Assembly: GCA_047495785.1 (NCBI GenBank)
Contig: JBLDXI010000004.1
Span: forward strand, 310,001-374,000
Origin: Lepidodermella squamata
Taxonomy: Eukaryota > Gastrotricha
DNA length: 64,000 nt
Direction of reading: 5' to 3'
The notes under the pieces were generated by a model that was not told the DNA's origin, did no database searches, and saw nothing but the letters and a program-made list of their open reading frames with translations. Made by a program: the position numbers and the translations under genes. The first letter of the stretch is position 1, and each line of letters starts with the position of its first letter. Positions 10,307 through 21,874 of this stretch are shown here, piece by piece.

Positions 10307-12865
10307 ATGCGCCACCTAATAGTTTTGATTATCGCCGAGCTTACGCTAGTATCCGGAGTAGTCGTTGCTCAAGATAACGCGATCGGATGTGGTACTGTGA
10401 GCCCTACTGCATTGGCAAAATCGCGTGGCCCAGGCAGTCAACCAGCAGGAGTGCATGAGTTTCCGTGGCTGGTTTGCTCTGATCTAATAAAAATTCAATT
10501 AAAAACAGGATGTTTGTTTTCCAAGGTTTTCCTTGAGATCAACTACAGCGGCGAAACGTCACCGTCTTACTGCGGAGCTTCCCTCATCTCGAGGCAATGG
10601 CTGATAACAGCTGCCCATTGCGTTTCGAATGACGGCGAGGCTCCAATTTCGTTCGTGCTTCATTGAATTCGCCAGTTCGATAGTCTTGTTTTTGTTTGCT
10701 CAGGATCACAGCCAAGCTAGGCCGCCATAATATCAGTGCTGTTTCAGAAGCTGGTTCTTACGAATCAGATGTATCGCTGCCTCCTTTAATTCATCCACGG
10801 CACAACGGCAGTCAGAATTTCTACGACTTTGATTTCGCTCTTCTACAACTTACGAGCCCAGTTCCTAGATTCTCTCAGCAGATTAAACCGATTTGTTTAC
10901 CCGACGAAAGGACCATGTTTCGAACCAACTCTTTGACCGCAAATTCGATCGACGGATGCGATTCAGCGGTTGCCGTTGGCTGGGGTTACTTTGCCCGCAG
11001 TTTGTTGTTTCACTTTACTCTGAAGGGGCCTGAGCGCTTGCATATATTTCAGCCAGACTGTCTGAGATTCCGAGGAAGCTCGATCTCCAGGTTCGATCTT
11101 ACCGTAACTGCTCGCTGGAATATTCCCGCGGCCGACCTGATCCAGTCACAATCACAGACTCGAAGATGTGTTTAGCCGCCGATGGCAGTGACGTTTGCTA
11201 TGGCGATTCTGGGGGCCCTCTTATGTGCTTGAAATCGAGGCAGATTTACCTGCTTGGCATAATTTCGAATGGCGATGGATTTTGCAGCGGATACATTCCT
11301 GGAATTTACAGCAGGGTCTGTAAGGTTCTCGATTGGATTTTGGACAACATAGATGTACGCAGCCAGACGAGTACTGCGGAGCAGTTTTGCCCCGTGCCTA
11401 TCATACCCGCAGGATTTGTGACGCGGGTGGACCCGGAAACGTCGGAAGATACCGGCGAAGTTCTGAGGCCTGGAACTCCTGTGGCAAGAGGGTCGGCTGT
11501 TGGCGTGAAATGCAACCCTGGTTATGCCTATTCGTCCTCTGTCTCGATTGCTTCGTGTTTTCCTCCATTTCGACCGGCGATAAACGGAAGGTGCAACCCC
11601 TCAAGTAATGAAGTTTGTGGATCCCCTCCCGTGATACAGAACGGCAACGTATCCCCTGGCCTATCAAGCGTCGGAGCTACTCGATCTATTTCATGCAGCC
11701 CGAATTTTGAGCTCCGAGGAAATGCTGCCGTAACGTGCCTTTCCAACTTAGCTTGGTCCCAACCTGGTTCTTGCGTCTCGAGGCAGCGAAGACCTGTAAG
11801 TTATCTGTTTTAATCTAAGATCCAGCAAAGTTAAACTTCCACCTAGAGTGAGAGCCTCAGAACCCTTACCTTTCATCTAAATTTGACTTTTTTTAATTTA
11901 TTTTAGAAGTAGAACTTTCAGGGGTCGGAGGAAACCGTGGTGGATCCGTGAATATGCATCTTTCTATCCAGGAATCTTTTTTCATCTAGATTCGTGAAGT
12001 GTACGAGCAGTTGTGGGATGCAACAGCCGTGGCGAACGACGTGGCGCAGGTGCGGCAACTCGTTGCGGAGATCGACGAATCCACTGGCGGCAGATTCGAC
12101 CCGGACTGGCATAACCCAGAGATGTTTAAATGTGGTGATTGGTTCGTGAGAAATGGCACCCTGCTGCATAGTGTCGCTTGCAATAGGACTCGACCAGACC
12201 AGCGATTGCAAATTGCTCAGCTGGTCTTGGATCGTGGAGCTGATGTGGATTCCAGGGAGGATGATTACCGCAGAACGGCGTTGATGACTGCGGCTTATAG
12301 TGGGCTAGACGAAGTGGTTCGACTTCTGCTGGATCGCGGCGCTGCCATCGAGGCCGAAAATAACGGTGGCTTGACGGCGTTAATGTATGCGGCGAATGAA
12401 GGGCGAGTCGAAGTGGCTCAACTGTTGCTGGATCGCGGCGCTGCAATCGAAGCAAATAATAAAGATGGCTGGACGGCGTTGATAGTAGCGGCTTATAATG
12501 GGCGAGTCGAAGTAGTTCAACTGTTGCTGGATCTCGGCGCGGCTATCGAGGTCGAGGATAAAGATGGCTGGACGGCTTTGATGTATGCGGCTGAGAAAGG
12601 GCAAATAGAAGTAGTCCGGCTGTTGCTGGATCGCGGCGCTGCCATCGAGGCTAAGGATAACCACCTTGGCGATACGGTTCTGATGAGGGCGGCTTGGAGT
12701 GGCCAAGTCGAAGTAGTACGGCTGTTGTTGGATAAAGGTGCGAATAAGGGTGCCAGAAATTCAGTTGGCCAGACAGCTCTCGATTTGGCGATTTGCGGAA
12801 ACAAAACCGCTGCGGCCGATTTGCTAAGGTCGCGAGGAGCCAGTCGAGCAAATTTAGTTTGCTGA
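10307..12865 (+). CDS. Secreted trypsin-like protease with two sushi domains, predicted to splice to an ankyrin-repeat C-terminus
   Basis: Exons: 10307-10471, 10526-10650, 10704-10999, 11053-11795, 11990-12865. The signal peptide is MRHLIVLIIAELTLVSGVVV. Catalytic residues are visible: His in WLITAAHC, Asp in YDFDFALLQL, Ser in CYGDSGGPL. Asp six before the Ser predicts cleavage after Arg/Lys. Two CCP/sushi domains follow (CPVPIIPAG… to …GRC, and CGSPPVIQNGN… to …GSC). Exon 4 ends in phase 0 at CCT|GTAAGT. The ankyrin exon starts in phase 0 right after CTAG, has no ATG of its own before residue ~44, and carries about six repeats such as GWTALMYAAEKGQIEVVRLLLD. I therefore join them (734 aa). 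If intron 4 is retained, the protease ends at 11813 and the ankyrin exon needs another first exon, which I do not find. The usual R-IVGG activation site is missing: the sequence before FPWL reads SRGPGSQPAGVHE. Confidence 0.7.
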
Positions 12866-12873
12866 AAGTTAAA

Positions 12874-12879
12874 AATAAA
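12874..12879 (+). promoter_or_regulatory. Polyadenylation signal AATAAA
   Basis: Hexamer nine bases after the stop of the ankyrin-repeat exon. Confidence 0.5.
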
Positions 12880-12990
12880 ACTTTCTGTTTGTCTTATCTG
12901 TGGATCGGCGTCCGATGTAAAATGATATGGCTCATTGGGCCCAATAACGCCCTTATCAGAAGCAAAAGTAGTTATTTTGAGATGAGCGCG

Positions 12991-13160
12991 CGCAGTGTGC
13001 GAAGTAGGATCCGGGAACTGAGGTGTTTTCTGCTTGATTTTAGGACCCGGCCGAAGAAACCAAAGGGTCCCCCCTGTGGTTTTTTCAGCCTTTCTCTGGT
13101 TGGAGTCCCGGAGCTGGGGTGTCGCGACACCCCAGCACCCCTGTACTTCGCACCCTGAGC
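12991..13160 (+). repeat. Dispersed short repeat (GTGCGAAGTAGGATCC family)
   Basis: Begins AGTGTGCGAAGTAGGATCC, contains GGGTCCCCCCTGTGGTTTTTT, and ends GTACTTCGCACC. It carries an internal palindrome GGGGTGTCGCGACACCCC. Outer ends are inverted copies of each other. Confidence 0.75.
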
Positions 13161-13517
13161 GCGCGTGAAAACAACCGTACGAATCATTTAGCAGGGCCCA
13201 ATTATATAGGACAGAACCGTAATAATAGGCATGGCATCTATATTTCGAGCAATAAAATATATTATACCCCTTTGGTCACCCCTTTGGTCGTTAATTGAGT
13301 TCACCGTTCACCGTACTGGCCGATTGAACTGAGATATCAGATCAATATTCATTTCCAGTTCTTTTGATTCACGGCTTGATTCAAGAACCTTGTTCAATCA
13401 ATCATAACCACTCATTGTCTAATTCTTTCGGCACAAATGAATCAAATCAAATCATCACAATCAATAAATCGCAATGAATCGCGAAATCTAATATCGTCAT
13501 AACATCATCTCAGTATC

Positions 13518-13820
13518 ATCATGAGCTACCTTTTGATACTTCCAGCGAACTTGGATGACTTTTTCCCGATTTTCTAGAAATTCCTTCAAGAAAAAACAAA
13601 GTAAAACCACCGACTTCTTGGAGGATTCAATCCTGAACCTTTGCTGAAACCACGTGCGACGCACGCATATGGCACAGTTGAAAGAAGTTCACAGATTGGC
13701 CACGCTTACAATCCAATAAAAATACAAAATACCCCATTGTTAGAGGTATTCGGAAATCGCAGAAAATCCGGAAAAAAATCATCCTAGTTCGCTCCAAGTA
13801 TCAAAAGGTAGCTCTTAATG
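13518..13820. mobile_element. MITE-like inverted-repeat element (~300 bp)
   Basis: Arms of about 65 bp at 13520-13585 and 13755-13820 share GAGCTACCTTTTGATACTT and GCGAACT…GGATGA in inverted orientation. No open frame inside. Confidence 0.65.
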
Positions 13821-14101
13821 TGAAGACTTTATGTGAAGACGCCTGAAATCTCCTTCAACTCAACCTTCCTCGAAAAAGTTGTCACGGTTTATTTCCGAAT
13901 GCGAACTTCTTTCCCAATTCTTGACCAGTTCTTCCATTATTAAAGTTTTGAAAAAAATTAACGTGTTCCTCTGGGAGAGATCTGGGAGAGATCTATCAGA
14001 TGGCATTTGGTTCTTTCTGATGCGGAGAAATCGATTGTTGAGATTTTGAATTTCACGTTTTTTGCCCTCCAAGAAATTGTTAAATCAGTCACCATCTGTC
14101 A

Positions 14102-14262
14102 GCGAATGCGCAGAACAGCGAAAGCGACATAACAGCGAAAGTGACGAAACAGCGAAAAATCCTCCCCAAAATGCTGTGTAATGTGCTATATTAAAATCGC
14201 TGTTATGTCGCAAATTAGATTTTTCGCTGTTTTGTCGCGTTCGCTGTTTCGGGTATTCGCTG
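14102..14262. repeat. Foldback repeat of ACAGCGAAA units
   Basis: Repeated (G)ACATAACAGCGAAA/GACGAAACAGCGAAA units on the left and their reverse complements on the right can form a long hairpin. It lies about 60 bp outside the left end of the 10.3-kb transposon. Confidence 0.6.
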
Positions 14263-14321
14263 TTATGGCGGTCTGCCGCCTTTGACCAGTGTGGAATATA
14301 GAAACTTTCAACTGCCGGGTA

Positions 14322-14585
14322 CACAGTAAAAAAAAATTCGGTGATTACCGAGCTAAAATGGCTACTCGGTGATCACCAATTTACATGTTAATTGATTCCC
14401 GGCAAAACTGAGCGTGCACCTGGTGATTACCGAGTTTTTCGGTGACAACCGAGTTGGTTACAACCGAGTTTTTGACAACCGATCTGACGAAATCGGTTAA
14501 AACCGACCGAAAAATAGGTGATAACCGACTATTAGGTTCATTTTTACCGATTTTCTTCTAGGTTATAACCGACTGCTTCAGCATG
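14322..14585 (+). repeat. Left terminal and subterminal repeat region of the 10.3-kb transposon
   Basis: TIR starting CACAGTAAAAAA, then repeated GTGATTACCGAG, GGTTACAACCGAG and GGTTATAACCGAC units. Such subterminal arrays are typically transposase-binding sites in CACTA elements. Confidence 0.75.
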
Positions 14586-14993
14586 CTCAGCGGCAGCGGG
14601 CTTCTTTCTGCAGGCGCTCACCAGTATACTATGGCATAATTAGCTATTGTATGCATAAAAACGTTTCGCGTGGGATCCATTCTTAGTTTATTGATTTAAA
14701 TCTGTGCAGAACTTTTCGTCACCGGAAATATCGAATAATAATATACAGATTCACGCGAAGATTACGAAATTTTGGAGGCATCAATTACTGAGCGGAAATT
14801 ACGAAATTTTCGAGGTATTAATCGATGTTAATATTCAGAAAATCTCAGTGATAATGCGACACATGAAGATTTGAGCAAAACTGTTATATATGAGCACAAA
14901 ATGTAGCAGACACCCGCTGCAAATTATAATTTAGTCGTATACGACATGTTAGCAAAGTTTCAATAACAATACCTCAATCAATAACAGCGATAT

Positions 14994-17211
14994 TCACATT
15001 TTGACAGGCAAGTTATCGACAATAATGAAGGAGTTGCCGAGGCTGTTGGCATGAACAGAATAGGTGCGGACAACCTCGAGGTCGACTATTTTAACAACAG
15101 ACACTCTACGTGTTTCAAGAATCGGAAGTCCCATAATTTTTTTATCAAGCGTGCCGCATTTCACTTCTCTAACTAATAAACAAAAAGCATCATCGAGCCT
15201 GATTATCGAAGCAATGACAGCAAATCGTGGAATATTTTCAGCTGAAGAGAACCAAGTTGGTGAAGATTTTCCTATCATAACAGCTAGACCTTTATAAAAA
15301 AAGCTACCACAATATTTGAGCGAAAGAAAAGATTCAAAAAATCGAGGAAGGTTAAGATCGAGAGGAGCGTCATCAACAATATCAGCTAATTTCACAGTCC
15401 TAGGCTTACTACTTACAAAATTACTTTCAGCATTAAAAAAATTCAGAACCTGGAAACTACATGCATCGGCGATTTGTTTAGCAGAATTATTATGGTTGGA
15501 GACATAGCCCTTAAAGCGGGAAAGAGCCCGCTCAAATTTAAAATTGGAATGGAAGCGAATCGGTCCGTACTCAATGACTTGCGTGGCATAGTGTACCAAG
15601 TGATGAAATTTGTTTTGCAACATTTTTTCAGAGTCGTTTTCGGAATAAGTCTCAGCAACTAATGAAAGAAAAGATGCCACAAGCTCACTCATCATTTCAA
15701 TATCTTCAGAATAAAGTATCGGTGACATACAAAAAGATGTTATAACAACAGCGTATAAGAAGCATTTGTATTGGCGAGAAGCAAAAAAATTCGATTCTTT
15801 CAGTTTAGGGATAGAAGACAAAATGAGACCAAAACGAGACAGTAGAATTCGACAATGGGTAGCGCTGAGCTTGATACAAAAGTGATTGCGTCGCGGCTCC
15901 GTGAATTCGACTCGTGGGCGGCCGTCAAATTTTTCCAACATATCCCATGTGAAACTGGCAACAGCGTCGTTTAGATCTTGTAACGTCAACTTGAATTGGA
16001 CACCTGCGTACTTCAGCAAGTCTTCGAGTTGATAGTGCAGCACCCCTAAAAAAATTGCGAATGTTTGCTTGAAGCCGCTAATGATGCCAATATTTCTTAC
16101 CTTCGTACAAGTCATGCATGGGATCGTTTAACAAAAGCTGCGGAAAGTTGTAGGCTTTCAGGCGAGGATCCAGAAACACCGACCTGTGGCCGGTAAGATT
16201 GAAATTGGAACATCTGAATCGAACAAAAAATGTATTGAATAAAAGCGCAGTCTCATCCCTTACTGTTTGGTCTTTGCCGCTGAAGTCTTTTGACCCAGAA
16301 TAACCTCGACGGCGACGCGGATGGAGTCGACAGTTCTCAGCCCTGACTCGATGAAACTACGAAGAAAATCCTTCCGCAGCAAAACACATTTTCGACAGGT
16401 TGAAGCCGATTTACTGAAGCTTTTTTGCATCCCAGCCAAGTCATGAGCTGCAAGAGAGTCGGCGGCAATCGCAACCATGACACACTGGGCAGTGCCTTGA
16501 GGCAACGACATAATTTGCTCGAGATCGGCAAACAGCCTCGTAAGAACGACATCCAAATCTGTTTGAAAAGACATTTACTAAGGCCAACGTTCAAATGAAA
16601 CTTTCTTACGCGCACTCGTTGCAACTTCTATGTCTTTGGCGTTTGCGATAGCCAATAGGAATACATTAGAGGCCGGATCAAACAGTCCAATTTCGGCAAA
16701 GCTCCATGAGTAAATCGAATATTTATGGTTAGCGGCGAAGGGTCCGATCGCGTTCGTAAATGTCATTTCGTCGTAAAAAATAACCAATGGAATGACGAAG
16801 GAGGCAATTGTCAACCTGATGAGTCTCTGAACCTGGCGACCATGGATCATAGATCGATAAACAGTGACATTTTCACCCATTTCCAGCAGCTTCGTTTTCG
16901 CAAAATTTGCAGCAAATTCGGCATTCTCGGATAGAATTGCATTAATTTGCGGTATGACCGGCAGGTAAATCCAAGAGCCGATTTTTTCCGGTTCGACGTC
17001 CGCCCATTTCTTGACGAGGAATATAGAAAACTAATGAATAAAAAAATGAAATGAAACTAATCTGTTATACCTCAAACGTTGCTTTACGACGATATGCCGT
17101 ACGAGTGGAACCGAAGAGGTAATCAACGTTAGACGCACTCGTGGCTTTGTCGATAACATCCAGAAAATGCCGGGGGAACCCCCGTACTGTCGCCGTTCGT
17201 GTCGTGGACAT
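14994..17211 (-). CDS. Transposase, CACTA/EnSpm-like (MHDLYEG family), 5 exons, 673 aa
   Basis: Exons (minus): 17211-17071, 17030-16610, 16558-16264, 16213-16101, 16045-14994. Phases 0, 1, 2, 1 are all consistent. Hallmarks of a widespread animal transposase-like family appear in order. FVIPLVIFYDEMTFTNAIGP (about residues 125-145) resembles the usual 'lilyyDe.e..NPLGs' block. MVAIAADSLAAHDLAGMQKS followed by TCRKC resembles 'gDnlg.H.l.GF…fCR.C'. LLLNDPMHDLYEGVLHYQL crosses exons 4-5. NKFHHLVHYATQVIEYGPIR followed by FERALSRFKGYV resembles 'pK.HfllHYp..i..fGPl…fE..h..fK'. The frame is open from end to end. The start at 17211 could be replaced by an in-frame Met at 17271. Asp/Glu in FYDE and AADS are candidate catalytic residues, by analogy only. 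Introns are 39-57 bp, like host introns. Confidence 0.85.
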
Positions 17212-17470
17212 CTTTGTTTCTTTGTTTGTTTGTTTGTATGCACCCATGACCCATGTGCAATGTGTTTGCAATGCTTGACCACACGCCTACGTACACGCAT
17301 ACCAAGCATACCGTGACTTGTCAGAATGCAATCGTAATGCAATTTTCAGTCGATGACTACCCGCCTAAGGCCTAAGAAGTCATTCCAACCACTAGCCAAC
17401 AACTAGGTAAACCGTTGTGCACGGACGGAAAATAATTGCTTCTTGCTTCGCGATTTTAGTTCACACAGCG

Positions 17471-17694
17471 CTCACATCATACAAGAACATCATACAAGCC
17501 CACGTCATACGAAACAAACCATAAACCTTAGCCCAAGTTCATGCCGTCGTGAATGTTAGATTTCGAATAGTGTAAACAACAAGCTCACATCATACAAGAA
17601 CATCATACAAGCCCACGTCATACGAAACAAACCGTAAACCTTAGCCCAAGTTCATGCGGTCGTGAATGTTAGAATTTCGAATAGTGTAAACAAT
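17471..17694 (+). repeat. Tandem duplication, 113-bp unit, two copies
   Basis: Units at 17471-17583 and 17584-17694 begin CTCACATCATACAAGAACAT and are nearly identical. They lie inside the 10.3-kb transposon, upstream of the transposase start. Function unknown. Confidence 0.85.
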
Positions 17695-17839
17695 GAAGTG
17701 GGGCAGGGCAGCTCGTTCAGAGCCCATGTGTTTTACCGCAGTTTTACGAGAACTTCACGGCAAAATTTCGTAATACTTCGTAAAAATTCGGCAAGCGGCA
17801 AGAAATGCAAAATTTGCAAAATTTACATTATATACGTGC

Positions 17840-19067
17840 GGGGCAGTAGCTCGTTCGAAACCGTGTGCTTCAATGCTCCGGAGGCAACGATTTCCACTTT
17901 CGTTGCTCTGAGGCAACCATGGTGTCGCCGGAAGATGCATTAGACTCGGTCCTAATCAATGAGGCTTTAACGTTGTTCTCCTCGACAGTCGTGGCAGAAA
18001 GTTGACGCGTGGAAGTCGGCTTGTTGCGTTGCTGCTGCCGTATGAGCACGACGTCGTCATGACGGCGTTGTCTCAGAGCCACAAAAGTGGAAATCATTGA
18101 CTACGGAGCATCGAAGCACACGGTTTCGAACGAGCTACTGCCCCGCACGTATATAATGCAAATTTTGCCGCATTTTTACGAGGCGATCACGGCAAAATTT
18201 CGTAAAAGACTTCAACAAATGTCTCCGTCTCTAATCAACGATCAACAAGTGTCCGAATCGAAGGCAGATTTAGTGTTTTCTTAGTCTTAGTCGAGGGCCG
18301 AGGCTGGAACTCAATGACATTTTGTGATGTGCTCTAAATTATTGTGATACGCTCAAATCGACGAACGAATTCGGTCCAAGAGTGGAGTGTGTGGAGAAAA
18401 ACGAGAGTGTATCGTTGACTCCGGAGCATCGAAGCACACGGTTTCTGAACGAGCTGCCCCGCACAACATCATTGCAATCTCAACGAGGGTGTTGCGGCGA
18501 TTAGTTTGAAGGATCTTGTTTTCCGCTATCGCCTGTACGTCAGTCGGGCTATTTCGGTGAATCAGCATTGCCTTTCAGGACATATAAGTCAGTAAAGCGA
18601 CGTCGGACTTGGGTTAATGTCGTCTGCGGCACGGTTCGACTGATTGGCAACAGCAGCAACAGTTGCGCCGGGAGAACCAATTTGACATCTTTCTCTGACT
18701 TCAAACAGTGTATTGTTTACACTGTTATGTGGATAAAATTGTTATTTATGAGTCGTTAGACGAGTAAACCCAATAAAAGTGCCTTCGAGTTCAACTGCGG
18801 CAAACTTTGTATTACGTCCAGGGCAGCTCGTTCAGGAACGATGTGCTTCGATGGTCTGTTGTCGACGATACAATTTTGTGGTCCGAATTAAACTCGATCC
18901 CAGCAAATGAGGCTTTCCTTTTCCTCGACATTCGGAGCCGCAATACGGCGCGTAGAATTCGGCTTGTTTCCTTGCTACATGGTTGTCCCAGAACTCCAGA
19001 GCCTCCGGTAAACCCGTGGACTCCGGAGCATGGAAGCCCGCGGTTTCTGAACGAACTGCCCTGCGCA
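17840..19067. repeat. Family of ~50-bp inverted repeats (GGGCAGCTCGTTCAG…)
   Basis: Copies of a GGGCAGCTCGTTCAGAAACC / GTGTGCTTCGATGCTCCGGA block occur in plus orientation near 17704, 17848 and 18822, and in minus orientation near 18090-18155, 18413-18462 and 19018-19067. Pairs could be TIRs of ~310- and ~250-bp elements nested in the larger transposon. Confidence 0.7.
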
Positions 19068-19465
19068 ACCTCATTACCTACAATCCTGAGGACGCTGACT
19101 ACCAGGCGTTGCCGATTCCTTAAGCGTAAGCGTGTTTTCGGATGTTTAGGTGTTTAGGTGTTTAGATGTTTTCGGATGACAGAATAGCAACAGGTGATAA
19201 GATGTGGCTTTCGAACGATTTTTCATATGTTCGCTCGTTTTGATGGAGTTCGCTCTTACTCAGTGATCGGAAGCAACTATTACTTTTTGTGCGGTATGAC
19301 TATAGGCCTAAACTTTTATGTGTGAAACAAATCCTGAACAACGTCGCCGCTACAATGTTATCCACGTGTAAACAATACACTGTTTAAGGTTTAGCAATTC
19401 AAAGAAAGGTGTCAAATGGGTTCCCCCGGCGCTACTGTAGCAGCTACGCTGCTGCTGTTGCCAAT
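18643..19465. mobile_element. Nested inverted-repeat element (~820 bp)
   Basis: Arms of about 100 bp: ATTGGCAACAGCAGCAACAG… at 18643-18740 and its diverged reverse complement at 19355-19465. Both contain CAGTGTATTGTTTACAC and GCGCCGGG. It encloses one of the GGGCAGCTCG pairs, so insertions are stacked here. Confidence 0.65.
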
Positions 19466-19513
19466 ACCCGACTATCCATATAAGAAACCTGAAAAATTCA
19501 CATTGAATTATGA

Positions 19514-20026
19514 CTACTCAGAACTTAAAATATTTACAACGAACGTTATCACGAATGAAATCAGAGCTTGCGAGGCGCGATACTGATATTTCAATGCAAA
19601 TGCAAATGTTTCGATTCTTGATCGCACCATTATTAGGTCTGGTCCGCTGGGCGGCGCGCGTTTGGGCGTCGTTGGAATTCTGTCGTCGCCTTCTTCAGTC
19701 GGAGTACCTTGAATCAACTCGTCGCCTTCTTCAGTCGGAGTACCTTGAATCAACTCGTCGCCTTCTTCAGTCGGAGTACCTTGAATCAACTCGTCGCCTT
19801 CTTCAGTCGGAGTACCTTGAATCAACTCGTCGCCTTCTTCAGTCGGAGCAGCTGATTTGCGCTGAATTTTACACGGAGGCTCCGATAGGTTGGAAGAAGT
19901 TGAAGGCGCAGCTGGATCGGCTGACGCACCCGCTTTCGATTTCGCGCATTGCTTCTTGTGATCTTTGAGTATATGCAACCTCATTGTCCGAAAGCCGCAC
20001 TTGCATTTTTTCGTGGTAGGTCCCAT
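19514..20026 (-). CDS. Small protein with a Cys/His cluster and 12-residue tandem repeats (170 aa), inside the transposon
   Basis: Single open frame. The N-terminus has CKCGFRTMRLHILKDHKKQC, a spacing that could bind one zinc ion. A Ser/Pro/Ala linker follows, then four near-identical copies of TEEGDELIQGTP and a fifth, diverged copy (36-bp DNA repeats at about 19680-19850). The tail is hydrophobic-mixed. It lies between the transposase and the acidic protein on the same strand. A DNA-binding accessory role is inference. A spliced 3' extension cannot be excluded. Confidence 0.5.
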   Translation of the reverse strand: MGPTTKKCKCGFRTMRLHILKDHKKQCAKSKAGASADPAAPSTSSNLSEPPCKIQRKSAAPTEEGDELIQGTPTEEGDELIQGTPTEEGDELIQGTPTEEGDELIQGTPTEEGDDRIPTTPKRAPPSGPDLIMVRSRIETFAFALKYQYRASQALISFVITFVVNILSSE

Positions 20027-20244
20027 TTAAAAGCTTCCTAAATAACGACTTCAAACGAATTCTAGGTACTAGGGATGCATTATTGAGCATTCATTCAATG
20101 AAAACGTAAGAGAATTGATGGTAAGAGCGAATCGAACGTGAGCAGTTTAAGTAGGTCAGATGATATGGAAACATGAAAAACATAATCAAAACAAAATCAA
20201 GTCAATTCAAGAAAGTCTCAGCTGAATGTGCATCACGTCAACAG

Positions 20245-21874
20245 TTAGTTGTCGGAATCAAAGTCGACTTCATTCTGGGAAACCGGTTGCAGCGGCGGTG
20301 TCTTTGGGTCATTTCTCTGCTTCTTAGGAGCGGGCTTAATAGGCGACTCTTCTAAAACTGTTTCTTTCTCCGTCTTCTTCTTCGGAACAGCAGGACGAGA
20401 AGCCGCTGGACGTGGAGTCTTCTTTGTTTCAACCGGTTCAGCATCTGCAGGTTCTTTCTCCGTCTTCTTCTTTGGAGCAACAGGACGAGAAGCCGCTGGA
20501 CGTGGAGTCTTCTTTGTTTCAACCGGTTCAGCATCTGCAGGTTCTTTCTCCGTCTTCTTCTTTGGAGCAACAGGACGAGAAGCCGCTGGACGTGGAGTCT
20601 TCTTTGTTTCAACCGGTTCAGCATCTGCAGGTTCTTTCTCCGTCTTCTTCTTCGGAACAGCAGGACGTGGAGTCTTCCTTGTTTCAACCAGTTCGGCATC
20701 TGCAGGTTCTTGCTCCGTCTTCTTCTTCGGAGCAACAGGACGTGGAGTCTTCTTTGTTTCAACCAGTTCGGCATCTGCAGTTTCTTGCTCCGTCTTCTTC
20801 TTCGGAGCAACAGGACGTGGAGTCTTCTTTGTTTCAACCAGTTCGGCAGCTTCTTCGTCATCAGATTCTTCTTCTTCGTCGTCAGATTCTTCTTCTTCGT
20901 CGTCAGATTCTTCTTCTTCGTCATCAGATTCTCCTTCTTCGTCATCAGATTCTTCTTCTTCTTCTTCTTCTTCTTCAAAGAACGAAGCAACTATGTCATC
21001 TAAATTCTCTTGCAGCGTCATCGAGCCGGAAGCTTCATGCGTATCGCCTTTGCTTTCGTCATTTGATTTCGCTGTCTTCGCCTTTCTTCCTGGCTTTTTC
21101 TTCCGTCTCTGGTTCTTGCGTTTCGGAGTGTTTACTTCATCCTCATCGCCGCCGCCGCCTTTCTTCTTGTTGTTCATGGATTGTGACAGCTTCTCTCGAA
21201 AAATTAACTAAAATAAAGACCCTAGATTAAATATGCACATGTATAATCTGGATAGACTGAACTATACCTCATGACTGAACTCCGTCGTTTGCAGCTGCAA
21301 CAGCCAAGGGTAAGCCACCCGAAATTGATCGGCTACGTAACTGTAATCTGAGCTTCTGAAGCGGCGCCCGGGGTTCCTTTCGAGTAAGTAGCGAATAATG
21401 CATTGTCTTAACGAGTTCCAGGAGAATCTTAGGCAGTTGTTGTTCATTTCTGCTTCAAGGAGTGGATTTATAGCCGCGAAGTCGAGCTCATTGATTTCGA
21501 AATGAAAAGGTGGTTCGTCTTTCTGTAAATATAAGAATTAAATTACATGCTAATTCCTAATGAATGATTCGCTAATTCTGATACCTTGTTCTTGGCATTC
21601 CGGATAGAGTCAAGCATTCCACGAAAGGCTACGCGATAGCCGATCTTGCTAGGCGGAAAAACCTCATTGATCACCTCATCTGTCGTTTTCGACTCATCCA
21701 TTAGATCTTCAACCACTGTAAGGCCAGCATCTATGACAGGATGGGCATGAAAGTCAACGCTGCGCAATTCGAGTAATGAACAATACCCTCCAGGATATCA
21801 AAAATGCCATCTCTGATGTCTTCGGGTTGATTGAATTTCCCGAAAGTTCGCATCAATCGCTCTCTTCCCGCCAT
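20245..21874 (-). CDS. Acidic / lysine-rich repeat protein, 4 exons, 483 aa, inside the transposon
   Basis: Exons (minus): 21874-21787, 21730-21585, 21522-21268, 21207-20245; phases 1, 0, 0. The N-terminal ~170 residues are ordinary globular sequence: MAGRERLMRTFGKFNQPEDI…, then RFRSSDYSYVADQFRVAYPW and LIFREKLSQSMNNKKKGG. The latter resembles the '…YP.l……W…Lr.kf.N.R.k' block of many uncharacterised, transposon-linked animal proteins. After that come a basic stretch (KRKNQRRKKKPGRKAK), an acidic run of E and SDDEEE units, and 22-30-residue repeats of the type VETKKTPRPVAPKKKTE. The strongly charged tail suggests chromatin or nucleic-acid contact (inference). The repeats are nearly identical in DNA, a sign of recent expansion or homogenisation. 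Confidence 0.75.

Noticed and set aside
19680-19850. CRISPR-like regular repeats
   Set aside because: Units abut with no unique spacers and are in frame with a protein; a coding tandem repeat.
20249-21211. Long plus-strand open frame rich in Ser (320 aa)
   Set aside because: It is the antisense shadow of the repeat-rich minus-strand gene; the minus frame has matching upstream exons and splice phases.
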